Shown piece by piece: positions 23,177 through 32,123 of a DNA stretch of 64,000 nucleotides (position 1 is the first letter of the stretch; the number at the start of each line of letters is the position of its first letter). Origin of the DNA: Isoetes taiwanensis (lineage: Eukaryota > Streptophyta > Lycopodiopsida > Isoetales > Isoetaceae); assembly GCA_021234155.1 (NCBI GenBank), contig JAJEKV010000003.1:19142386-19206385 (forward strand). The letters run 5' to 3'. The notes beneath the pieces are model-generated. The model had not been told where the DNA came from and ran no database searches. It saw only the letters and a list, made by a program, of their open reading frames with translations. A program made the translations under genes and the position numbers.

Positions 23177-23265
23177 CCCAAATATAATACCTCTTGTGAA
23201 CTTTTGGCTTGAGCATTTGTTGACCTAGAAGGTAAGCATCTTTTGACCTTCACACCAATGTTGAC

Positions 23266-23731
23266 TGTAACGAGCCCATGGTAGACCGCTCGAGTATTTG
23301 AACCTTGAATGTGCCTGTGGGGCGTTCCCGAGACACCGGCATAAATGGGTAGAAACGACTACTCATAAACGTCTAGACGTTTTTGCCCAGTTGGTTAAGG
23401 GCATGTCGGTTAGGAACGTTACAGTTGGTATCAGAGCAGGTCTCGAGTTCGAGTCTCCATGGGTGCCTACTATATGCATGGGTAATTTGCAAAGACTTGG
23501 TAATCATTGTGACATGGTATGCATGGTATAACCTTGGATGCTCGAGGACGAGCATAGTTTTAGTGGGAGAGACAATAACGGGCCCATGGTAGACCGCTCG
23601 AGTATTTGAACCTTGAATGTGCCTGTGGGGCGTTCCCGAGACACCGGCATAAATGGGTAGAAATGACTACTCATAAACGTCTAGACGTTTTTGCCCAGTT
23701 GGTTAAGGGCATGTCGGTTAGGAACGTTACA
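23266..23731 (+). mobile_element. TRIM element, 466 bp, complete with target duplication
   Basis: Two direct repeats of 158 bp (23266-23423 and 23574-23731) frame a 150-bp centre. The first begins TGTAACGAGC and ends GTTACA. The centre starts with the tRNA-Met primer site TTGGTATCAGAGCAGG (23425-23440) and ends with the purine tract AGTTTTAGTGGGAGAGA. TTGAC flanks both sides (23261-23265 and 23732-23736). The empty site survives at 32222-32226 in the sister LTR. It has no coding capacity, as expected for a terminal-repeat retrotransposon in miniature moved by another element's enzymes. Confidence 0.96.
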
Positions 23732-23839
23732 TTGACTACCAAGCTCTTCCAATCTTTGACCTAGTCTTCAGAAATGACTTAACCTGACTTGAATGCATAG
23801 AACACAATTAGCATGTTGCCCTTTGGGGGCAACACCCTT

Positions 23840-24069
23840 CGAGGTGACTCTGATTACATTTGATGTCATGTGCTTATGTTTACTCACGCTTCCGCAGCTA
23901 GGACGGTCCCGAGGGAAGATGGGACAAATGACCCATCTATTCTTCCTCATCGATCCATTGTCAAAGGATTGGTGTCAGGTGGATGGCCCCTATCAGCTTG
24001 ACTGCCAGGGGGATGAACTCCGCCTTCCAATACGATGGGAGCATCGTAGAAGAAGTAGGAGACGTCATA
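23840..24069 (+). repeat. Part of the G4 5' LTR (moved by the inversion)
   Basis: It matches the end of the G5 LTR (CCTAGCTGCGGAAGCG and GACGTC near the terminus, in opposite orientation) and ends next to a tRNA-Met primer site. The complementary part of the same LTR is 34068-35200. G3 with its AAGGG duplication lies at the join. Confidence 0.75.
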
Positions 24070-24070
24070 G

Positions 24071-24083
24071 TGGTATCAGAGCC
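24071..24083 (+). other. Primer binding site of G4 (initiator tRNA-Met type)
   Basis: TGGTATCAGAGCC follows the LTR end after one base. It is on the plus strand only because it lies in the inverted block; the rest of G4 reads on the minus strand. Confidence 0.85.
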
Positions 24084-24777
24084 AAGTTCTTGGTAGACCA
24101 AGATCAGGCACTGACCATTCCCTGTTAGGACTAACAGTAGACTTTCAGTCTTGGAAATACCAACCCAAGCATGAACCTCGAAAAATTGGGAAAAAAAATT
24201 TCAATCCTTAGAGCAGTAAAGTAGGATAATGTTAAGTTAGGAAGAATAGTAGAAAAACCCTAAAAAATTTTGGTCATTAGGGAGTGATCCCTCACAGAGT
24301 GCGCCCCACGCATTTTCAAAAAATTTGAAGAAGGCTCTCGCGCACTGTGTCAGTGGTTGACCCATTTTGACCTAGTTAGATGCATAATTAGAGTAATCTG
24401 ATAGCTCAGCGTAGCTTAAAGCTTGAATTTGAGCTAGGAATGTATGTTCTAACACTAAGAAACTGCTTAAAAAATGAAAGTTTGAGTAAAAAAAGGAGTG
24501 ACCCTCTGGGCATTTGCAAAAGTTTTGAGAATGCTTCTCGCGCACTGTGTGAGTGGTAGGTACTTTTTGCCTGAAAGAACCCAATGTATTAATCTAGCAA
24601 ACACTAATGCTTTACAGAATGGTATAACATGAAATTGCAGGTCCAAATCCTAAATATTCCAGGCCTATAGATAGACCCTTAGGGTTCTTCATTTTCACTT
24701 TTCTTCTCCAGCTAGCCACTCTCCGGCCAAGAAGGCAATTTTTAGGCGCTCGGAAGGTGATTGACATATTTCAAAAC
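24084..24777 (+). promoter_or_regulatory. G4 leader with stem-loops and a TATA-like box
   Basis: No frame is seen. It holds two stem-loop units: arms 24291-24304 with 24340-24353, and a second unit whose right arm is 24540-24553 while its left arm is decayed. CTATAGATA lies at 24665-24673, about 105 bases before the first ATG. Blocks match the leader of ORF D at 16.45-17.0 kb. Confidence 0.65.
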
Positions 24778-25084
24778 ATGGCCCGCACCAAACAAACTGC
24801 TCCGAGTGGTTATGCCAAACAATTACACTAGCACCCAAGTTCTTGCAGCTCAATAGAAGGCCAGAGAGGCTGAAGAACGAGCCAGACAAGAAGAAAACCC
24901 TAACCCTAATCCGGATGCTGAGGAGGAGGACCAACAGCAGGAGGACGAGCAAGAACAAACCCAGAACCTTGATGATCAAGAAAACCCTAAGGATCAGGGA
25001 AATGGCCAGGAGGAGGACGACGAGGAGGGCGAGCCGATACCGGAAGTTGGGAGAGAAGTTGAGAGAAGTAATGGAAGGGGATAA
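24778..25084 (+). pseudogene. ORF A, first G4 reading frame; N-terminus identical to the histone H3 tail
   Basis: The ATG at 24778 gives MARTKQTAPSGYAKQLH and then a stop. One base of frame slip plus one TAG restores a long acidic frame (KAREAEERARQEENPNP... then DEEGEPIPEVGREVE) ending at 25084. The first eight residues match mature histone H3 preceded by Met, including Lys4, and diverge at residue 9. The rest is not histone: it is E/D/Q-rich and probably disordered. The family is unknown. It is the first frame after the G4 primer site, where a gag or accessory ORF would be. Its downstream part may be ORF B. Decayed by a frameshift and a nonsense codon. Confidence 0.6.
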
Positions 25085-25350
25085 GTTAGAAGAAGGGGGG
25101 AGGGAGGAAGTTCGAAAAGGGGGTTGAGAAGGTGGAGAAAGAAGAGTAGGAAGGAAGGGGAGACCGGAGGTAGGGAGGGAGGGGAAAGGCAAAGGAGCAC
25201 GAGGAAGTCAAAAGGGCAAAGGGGAGGGGAGGGGAGGGGCAGGACATGGGGAAGAGGAGGAGGGGCAAAGGGGGAGAGCAAAGAGGCAAAGGGTTGGGAT
25301 ATGGGGAGGGGCAAAAGGGGGAACATGACAAAAGAAGGGAGGGAGGGGTT
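25010..25350 (+). repeat. Purine tract, about 340 bp, G-rich
   Basis: The plus strand is almost entirely A and G, with many GGGG and GGAGG runs such as GGGGAGGGGAGGGGAGGGG near 25.21 kb. It overlaps the end of ORF A. Such tracts can form triplex or G-quadruplex structures. Confidence 0.85.
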
Positions 25351-25354
25351 TATG

Positions 25355-25500
25355 GCTAAACAACCATTCGACAATTAATAAATATAATTAATTAAATAAT
25401 ATAATTAAATCACTTAATAATATAATTAATTGATTAATTAATTAAACAATAAATAATTAAACAAAGAGGTTTTTTCTCGCCTCACGAGGCGAGAATGGGC
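25355..25500. repeat. AT-rich TTAATTAA stretch followed by a palindrome
   Basis: 25372-25466 is built from ATTAATTAAT-like repeats. At 25474-25495, TTCTCGCCTC and GAGGCGAGAA form a perfect 10-bp stem around AC. No gene. Confidence 0.8.
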
Positions 25501-25519
25501 AGGATTCTTAGAACAATAT

Positions 25520-25645
25520 GTTTTTAAATGTTCCAGGGGCATTTGAGGGGCGTATCATTTACATGGACCGCCTATCCTCTGATTTTAAATGTTCCAGGGG
25601 CATTTGAGGGGCGTATCCTTTACATGGACCGCCTATCCTCTGATA
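25520..25645 (+). repeat. Tandem duplication of a 62-bp unit
   Basis: Two adjacent copies (about 25521-25582 and 25583-25644) share AAATGTTCCAGGGGCATTTG and CATGGACCGCCTATCCTCTG with one or two differences. Confidence 0.9.
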
Positions 25646-26770
25646 ATACCGCCAGGGCAGAACACAAAAGGCAGAACACAAGGTAGAACAAGGCAGAAAA
25701 ATGGAAAAGCGACATGATTTTAAACCAGATGGGTTGGCCGATTTTCTTGCAGATCGATCTCGGCTGCTTTAGAAGAAGCTCGACTTGCCAGAGTAGCTGC
25801 ATCCATGGCTCCGCCGGTCCCATCTTGGTAAGTAAACAAATCTGCAATGAGCAGAGATTCCAGTCCAGCATAAGATTTTGAGAGGAATTCTTTTGTAAAT
25901 GATTACCTTTTTGGAAAGGGAAATTTTCGATATATTTTTTACATTCTTGCTTCTTAATTTCTTGATCGCAGAGATGGTTCCACCATTCCGGCTTTCGGGT
26001 TGATTGTTGAAGGCGGCATAGCTATAGCGTATAGCTGAGAGCATCCAAGAAGGTAATAACTTGGTAAATCAAGCAAACAGCAAACAGCAAACAGCAAGAA
26101 CGCACCTCAGATCGCCTTCTTCACGCGGAGTCAACAGGGAACAAAGCTCTGGCTATGGCGGACAACACCAGATCTCCCGAGTGGTTTTCATTTTTCCTTT
26201 CATAGCAAGAAAAAAAATCCGACACAAAAGCTCTGCTGCCGTAAATCGGTCTTCATGTTTTATCTGTGGGCTTTTCAGTCCACTCCAGCACCACAAGCGG
26301 CATGAGCAGAGCCGCCCCATTTTGTAAGCCCTAACTCGCCCATTTCTGCCTCATAAAACCAGAACTATTTAACAGCTTGGAGGCGCCATAGTAAAGCTTG
26401 GAAGCGGTTTGAAAGCGGAGCAAAGGGAGCAGAAGTCATATCCGGATTACCTCTTCGATGTTAGCGTCTGAACGGCAAGTTTGATCTCAAGAACAAGAAT
26501 GTGTAAGTCTGAACTCTGCTTCTGATGCATTCAGTCTAATTTGCCCTGTTTGAATGGAAGAAAACTATGCATTAAATCCACCGCTTTCTCAAACTGCGTT
26601 GAATCTCTCGCATTGCCTAGATCCTTCAAGACTAATTCTGGAGCTTCAGAGGATGCGAGATGTGGCCACCAAAAAAGCTCACTATTTTGAAAGAAGCACA
26701 CGATCGTTCTTCAAGAAACGCTATGGCGCCCATGCTTGGACTCAAAGGTGCGTACCAAAAATCTGACCCA
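25646..26770 (+). other. Gene-like fragment with possible exons, unidentified
   Basis: A stretch near 25750-25830 is bounded by TTCTTGCAG and GGTAAGT and keeps an open frame with LEEARLARVAASMAPPVP. Another open frame begins at ATG 26554 and encodes about 60 residues including LDPSRLILELQRMRDVATKK and FFKKRYGAHAWTQR before a probable splice or break at 26750. Base composition and splice-like borders differ from the surrounding elements. It could be a captured or displaced host gene 5' end. I do not recognise the protein. Confidence 0.4.
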
Positions 26771-27690
26771 AAATTCTGTACCAAATTTTAAAAAATAAGC
26801 CACCGGCGGGAAAAAATAAGCCATGGGCGGGAAAAATAAGCCCATTTCGCCTTAATGGTACGAGACCATTGCCATACTAAACCATTCACCCCCAACAGCT
26901 TTAAAGACCTATGAAGCCCTAGGTCCGTCACCTCACCCCCTACTATTTTTGGTGTGCATTTTACATATCCGGTAGTGCCCAAACAAGCCAGTATCGTCAA
27001 AGTGACGTACCTTGTGTTACCATTACCATACTTGCCGAAATATGCCATTGTGCTATCTCCTTGAGTATCCATTGGTACATCGCCACCCCAATGTCAAATG
27101 TACCCCTATGGTATTATTTTGCAAAAGCCTTTGTCCTTTGACCATGCTCCAGCTTCGAGACCTTATAAGCACTACATCCCATGCTGACTTCTCCATCTAC
27201 TATTAATGCTGGTCCTAAAGGTGATATAATGTAATCTTCTCCTAATGGCCCAAGTGTCTTAGGATGTTTTATTTTCCCATTACACGCCTAAAAATGCTCC
27301 TGTGTTCCAAATCTTATACCACAAAGTATGCTCCAGTTAGCTCTACGCATACCTCCATTAGTATGTTGTCATCCCAAGGTCTGTTAATGCATTGCAAATT
27401 CCTGCAATTCCTAAAAGTCTTACCTAAGCTATAGCCATTTGACTCTCACATTTAAGATGTGCATAACTGCAGGTTAATTTGATATTAAAATGTGCTTACC
27501 TTGTCTCAAAGGCCTATGTGTCCTAACTTATTTTGCTTTCAACCCTCGTGCTTACCTATGCCCATTTGGTCCATAGCTCGTGTTCCAAAAATAGTGTCCA
27601 GTTTACATGTTAATTTTTTGCCACCCTAAGGTCAATTGCTACCCTGCCAATTTCTTGCAGTTTCTGCTAGTTACACATAAGATACAGCCA
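26770..27690. other. No supported feature
   Basis: Mixed-composition DNA without a credible reading frame. A short GGCGGGAAAAA-AATAAGCC repeat occurs three times at 26795-26850. Confidence 0.5.
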
Positions 27691-27703
27691 TGCGGTTTTC
27701 GTT

Positions 27704-27912
27704 TTGAGCTGCCTTTCTCGACTCGCGAGTCGAGAAAGGTCTTCTGACCCCTAAAACCGCGGCTGCTTTGAGCTGCCTTTCATTCGCGCGAGTTGAGAAA
27801 GGCCTTCCCGACTAAAACCGTCAAGGGCTTTGGCTGCCTTTCTCGACTCGCGAGTCGAGAAAGGCCTTCTGCCCCTAAAACCTGCGTTTTTCGCTTTGAG
27901 CTGCCTTTCGCT
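27704..27912. repeat. About three tandem units with a 28-bp perfect palindrome
   Basis: Units of about 62 bp begin TTTGAGCTGCCTTTC. Two contain the self-complementary block from CCTTTCTCGACTCG to CGAGTCGAGAAAGG (27712-27739 and 27837-27864). The middle copy is degenerate, and a fourth starts at 27894. Confidence 0.92.
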
Positions 27913-28540
27913 TTGTCTTTTGCAGTCCTTATCTCGACCAGATAGTACATGCTTGTGAGCAATGAAAAGACCAGTCATTGAAGAAAGATGCCGAGAAGAG
28001 GGTGGTGACATCAGTTGGACATACAAGCACGTGGCCTATGAAGGAACTCCTCATACAAATTTCTATCGTCTGTAAGTTGCTCCGTGACTTGGACAGAGCT
28101 CCACGCGCCGTTTGCACTAGGTGGTTCATGTGTGAAGAGGGTGTAATCATTGTGATAATATGCCCACTATGGTCTCTTCACCCACTGTAATATATATTAT
28201 AATGAGCCCATTTATAAATATAAGGTATCTCAAAACTAGTATTTTTTGGTGATTAAGTAAACAATTTGCTTAATTTTTGTTGGAATTTGTGATCTCTTGT
28301 CTACCCACCTAAGAAAATAGAGCCAAAATGTCTTGATGAAGGATTTCACCCTCACGCGAAAAACTCTTATTTTGAATGACAAACAAGCCCCAAAACAGGG
28401 ACTCGACTCGTTATCTGAGAAAACTGGGAGAAAGTTTGGATGCACAGTAACAGATAAAAATTCGAATTAAGGACAGTTTTCGGGTCGAGGTGCTTCTTTT
28501 TGTGTAAAATAACAGGGTTCCGAAAAAAAATGGGAATGGA

Positions 28541-29008
28541 ATGAGTCCCACTTTAATTAAATACGACTTATTAAAGAAAATGGCCAAGAGGAAGAAGGCA
28601 GCAAAGAGGAAGAGAATTGCAGAGAAGGAGGAGCGCAGAAGTCAAAAGGAGGAGCAGCAAAAGCTGAAGAATGCTAAAGGGAAAGACCCCGAAATGCTAA
28701 AGAAAACCCGGAGGAAAACAAAGACGACACCAAGCAAAGGGATTAGCATAAGGGAGTGGGAGCCCGACAGACCACCATCGTCTTCATCAGACAGAGACTC
28801 GAACGAGGATGCGTCAAGAGTCCCCCGCCTAGCAGAAGGCTCGGGACCTTCAAACCCAGATGACGAGGAGGAAGAATCTGCAACAGCACCTCCATACCCG
28901 AAGTGGCCGAAGCCAACAACTGACCCCAAGAAGGGCAAACCGGCACGGGAATCCTTCGTACTCAAGCACGAGGGGGAGTACAAGAAGAAGTTGGAGTACT
29001 AGGAGTAT
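28541..29008 (+). pseudogene. ORF B, N-terminal fragment (right inversion breakpoint)
   Basis: The open frame has ATGs at 28541 and 28580. It encodes a very basic coiled-coil-like start (MAKRKKAAKRKRIAEKEERR), a serine/aspartate segment (PPSSSSDRDSNED), an acidic patch (NPDDEEEESA) and a basic tail ending KKKLEY at the breakpoint. The matching C-terminus is on the minus strand at 17529-17388. Together they would make a charged protein of about 200 residues. No catalytic motif is seen and the family is unrecognised. Before the inversion it lay on the strand of G4 between ORF A and ORF D. Confidence 0.6.
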
Positions 29009-30011
29009 ATGAAGATGTATGGATTCTCAGGATTCAATCAGATTAGCATTAAGGAAGAAGACCAGCCAAAGACTTCTTTCATCATCCTTTGGGGCACATA
29101 TGCTATGAAAAGAATGCCTTTTGGTTTAATGAATGCTCCAGCTACCTTCCAAAGAGCAATGGATGTTATTTTCAAATCAATGTCTGCTGAGGAGTTCAGG
29201 GTGTACTTAGATGATCTTTGCCTAGGCTCTCATCCTACTAATCATGTGGAGTTACTTGCAAAAAATTGTTCTCTATGCAGGAGTTCAGGAGTTAATCTAA
29301 ATCCAAAGAAATGCATCTTTTTTGCATCAAAAGGACAACTCTTAGGACATGAAGTATCCAAGCAAGGCATTCAAGTTGCTCAAGACAAGATTGAAGCCCT
29401 CAAAAAGCTAGCACCTCCCAAGAATCTAAAGCAGGTTAAGAGTTTTATTGGTATGACAAGTTTCCTCAGGATGTATATTCCTAATTTTGCTCATATTTTG
29501 AGTCCCATTTCTAGATTGACAAGGGTAGGCAAGTTTTCTAAGTCTGAAAGTAAGCATATACCTATAACATGGACTTCAGAATGCCAAGAGGCCTTTGACT
29601 TTCTCATTCTATCCATATGTGAAGCCACACTTTTGAAAAAACCAGATTTGAACATGCCATTTGAAGTTTATATTACTGTTAGGATTAGCCATTTTGCAAG
29701 ATAAACATACCATAGTATTTGCAAGTAAACAATGGTCTGCCCTTGAAGAAAGATATACCAGAATAGAAAAGAGTGCTGCTGCACTCATGTTCCTTATCAA
29801 TAGGCAAGGACACTTGCTTCTGAAGAGTCAAGTCCAAGTTTACATGAAGCAAAATCCAATGGGTTTACTGTTTGGCAAGGCAACCAGTAAGCCAAAGATC
29901 CAGAGATGGGCTTGTAAGTTGCAAAGTTATGATATTTCTGTAAAAGAGTTGCATTTGGTGCGAAGTCCTAGCCTTTATTTGCCTTATATATTTTTTGACC
30001 ATGAAGATTAG
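29009..30011 (+). pseudogene. G3 reverse transcriptase (rest) and second RNase H
   Basis: The frame starts YGFSGFNQISIKEEDQ and runs through MPFGLMNAPATFQRAMD. The catalytic box is YLDDLCLGS in place of the usual YVDD or YIDD. The connection motif is LKQVKSFIGMTSFLRMYIPNF. RNase H continues with a one-base frame change near 29.68 kb: KHTIVFASKQWSALEERYTR and IQRWACKLQSYDI. This is the second RNase H region of the element, the first being upstream of RT. A frameshift and the missing N-terminal palm make it inactive. Confidence 0.88.
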
Positions 30012-31355
30012 TTGGATGCTACTGACACTTCACTTGCAGTAGCTCATATAGAGGTAACTCCAGAAGATCAAGCTAAGGGGGGATGGCAACAACCTATTAG
30101 AGACTTTTTACAATATGGGATTATCTTTCCAAGCCTCACTTCAAGCCAAAAAAGGAGACTCAAGGATAAATGCAGACAATTCAAGATGATAAACAATATC
30201 CTGTGCAAAGTCAACCAAGATGGAGTCTTGTTGAGGTGTGTAGATGAAAGTGAGTCTGCTCTAATTATCAGGGAAATGCGTAAAGGTATTTGTGGAGGAC
30301 ATTTTGCTGGTGATATTACAGCAAAAAAGATTCTCAGGTCTGGATACTACTGGCCTACTATTTTTAAAGATTGTTATGAGATTATAAAGACTTGCCATCA
30401 ATGCCAAATCTTTAGCAAAAGAATTTTACTGCCAGCTGCCCTTAATCCCATCATATCTCCAGGGCCTTTTCAGATTTGGGGACTAGATTATATTGGCCCC
30501 ATTAATCCTTCTTCTGCAGGTCAACATCAACATATTATTGTAGCCACAGACTATTTTACAAAGTGGGCAAAAGCTATACCTTTGAGGCAGGCTAATGCTG
30601 CAAGGTTTTTACATGAATATGTTTGTTCCAGGTTTGGTATTCCTTTCCAGTTGCATTCTGATAGGGGTACACCTTTTGTTAATGAAGTTATTGCTAACCT
30701 GTTGGACATTTTGAAGGTCAAGCATACCAAAAGCTCCTCATACTATCCTTAGGGTAATGGACAAGCTGAAGCCACTAACAAAGTGTTGAAAAATATTTTG
30801 CAGAAGACAGTTGAGGTCAACAAGAGGGATTGGCATGTCAAAATAGTGGATGCACTTTGGGCTTATAGAGTCACCATCAAAACAGCTACAAATCATACAC
30901 CTTTCAATTTGGTTTATGGCATAGAGGCAGTTTTACCAGTGGAACTCGAGTTGCCTTCCCTGAGATTGGCTCATAAATTATGCTTACTTTTTGAACATGC
31001 CTTGCAAGAAAGGTTGGATGCCTTGCTGCACCTAGATGAATATAGAATGGAAGCTGACAATACTAATTTACTGAAAAAGGCTAAAGATCTGGCTGCATTC
31101 AAAGCTGCACATAGAATACAGGGTACTTTTAGGAAGGGGGAGCTTGTCCTTAAGTGGAATAAGTCAAAAGAAGACTCAGCTGGCAAGTTTGATAATATTT
31201 GGGAAGGACCCTTTGTGGTGCAGGAATCTGCAGGTACCAATTTATATTGGCTACAAGAGGTTGCCTCAGGAATGTTGTTACCAAATCTTATCAATATCCT
31301 GCATTTGAAAAGGTATTGGGACCAGCATGCTTGCTTGTCCCTCTTTTTGCATTAG
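30012..31355 (+). pseudogene. G3 integrase
   Basis: The zinc domain shows GGHFAGDITAKKIL...CHQCQ (HHCC). The core has the D,D,E residues in WGLDYIGP, LHSDRGTPF and GNGQAEATNK. The third lies just after a TAG at 30750-30752, the only nonsense codon in an otherwise open run of about 445 codons. The C-terminal part (GTFRKGELVLKW...GPFVVQES) is the usual GPY/F-like region, with no chromodomain after it. It would insert the cDNA into the genome. Confidence 0.9.
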
Positions 31356-32123
31356 AAAGTTCAAGGATCTATGGTAGGTTTAGAATAGTCAGATCTATTT
31401 GATTTTTGAGCATATTACTTTGATAAGTTAATTTTATGATTGTAGGTTGGGCTGACCTGAGGACAGTATAGGTGATCTCAAGAAAAAGAGTGATTACTAA
31501 TGCTTTACCAAGTGCCATATGCAGGAGCATCCTTTTTTCCATCTTTATTCACCTGCCATAAGTGGTCCTGCTACTCATCTAGACTTCTTACTCCTGTTTT
31601 CATTCCCATAAAAGCACTCTGCAATTCAGCTTCACCACCATATAGCAGAGTTCCAAGGTTTTGAGACTAACTAGTTTGTGTGTTTCCATGACAGGTGCAT
31701 CCTTTCTCCATTTTCATTCATCTGCCATAAGTAGTCCTGCCATCCATTTAAACTCCTTATTCTTGTTTTTCATTCCCAAAAGAAAGCACTCTGCAATTCA
31801 GCTTCACCATCATAGCAGAGTTGCTCTTTAAAGGATCAAGGAGGCACACATTCTTTTGTTTTGGCGAGATCTCAACACTTGCACATTTACCTCACCCTCA
31901 TACACTCCACCCCCATCATCACCCTATCATATTCTCACTCATTCTCATCCTGTTTTCACTCATCATATTCCACTCACATCCTCCCACCACCATATTCACT
32001 CTTATTCCATCAATACTTGCAATTACGCCCTCTCTCTACCATGATTCTTACTTAGGCATCTTGGTACAAAGTTGAAGACCCTCTATGGCTGAGGGGACCA
32101 GCCATTCTTTTGTTTTGGCAAGA
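31356..32123 (+). other. G3 3' untranslated region with an internal duplication
   Basis: No frame. A block of about 135 bp is repeated (about 31519-31654 and 31696-31826; shared CACTCTGCAATTCAGCTTCA). A TCTTTTGTTTTGGC motif occurs at 31852 and again at 32108 just before the LTR. Confidence 0.7.

Larger units (their letters stand above)
17530..23834 (-). mobile_element. G3 (Tat-like gypsy), 5' half on the minus strand
   Basis: In transcription order this is 5' LTR (23834 to 20583), primer site, gag, protease, RNase H and the first third of reverse transcriptase. It stops at the VAG codons at 17530 in mid-domain. The continuation is on the opposite strand from 29009. The LTR of this half carries an 830-bp insertion and a TRIM. 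Outside the LTR, the target duplication CCCTT (AAGGG on the element's strand) is at 23835-23839. Confidence 0.9.
20583..23834 (-). repeat. 5' LTR of G3, interrupted by two insertions
   Basis: On the minus strand it starts TGTTGCCCCCAAAGGGCAAC at 23834 and ends GGTCAACA at 20583. It is nearly identical, in inverted orientation, to 32124-34062. The extra length is fully accounted for by the 830-bp insertion (22347-23176) and the TRIM (23266-23731), for which the other LTR has empty sites. Confidence 0.92.

Noticed and set aside
23425..23465. tRNA-like stretch with a T-loop-like GTTCGAGTCTC
   Set aside because: It lies directly after a TRIM LTR and begins with the primer binding site. No cloverleaf can be completed.
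24778..24831. A real histone H3 gene fragment
   Set aside because: Identity stops after eight residues and the downstream sequence is retroelement-like. At most it is a mimic or a very short fusion.
24893..24910. Telomere-like CCCTAACCCTAA
   Set aside because: Only two units, inside a reading frame encoding NPNPNP. Not an interstitial telomere array.
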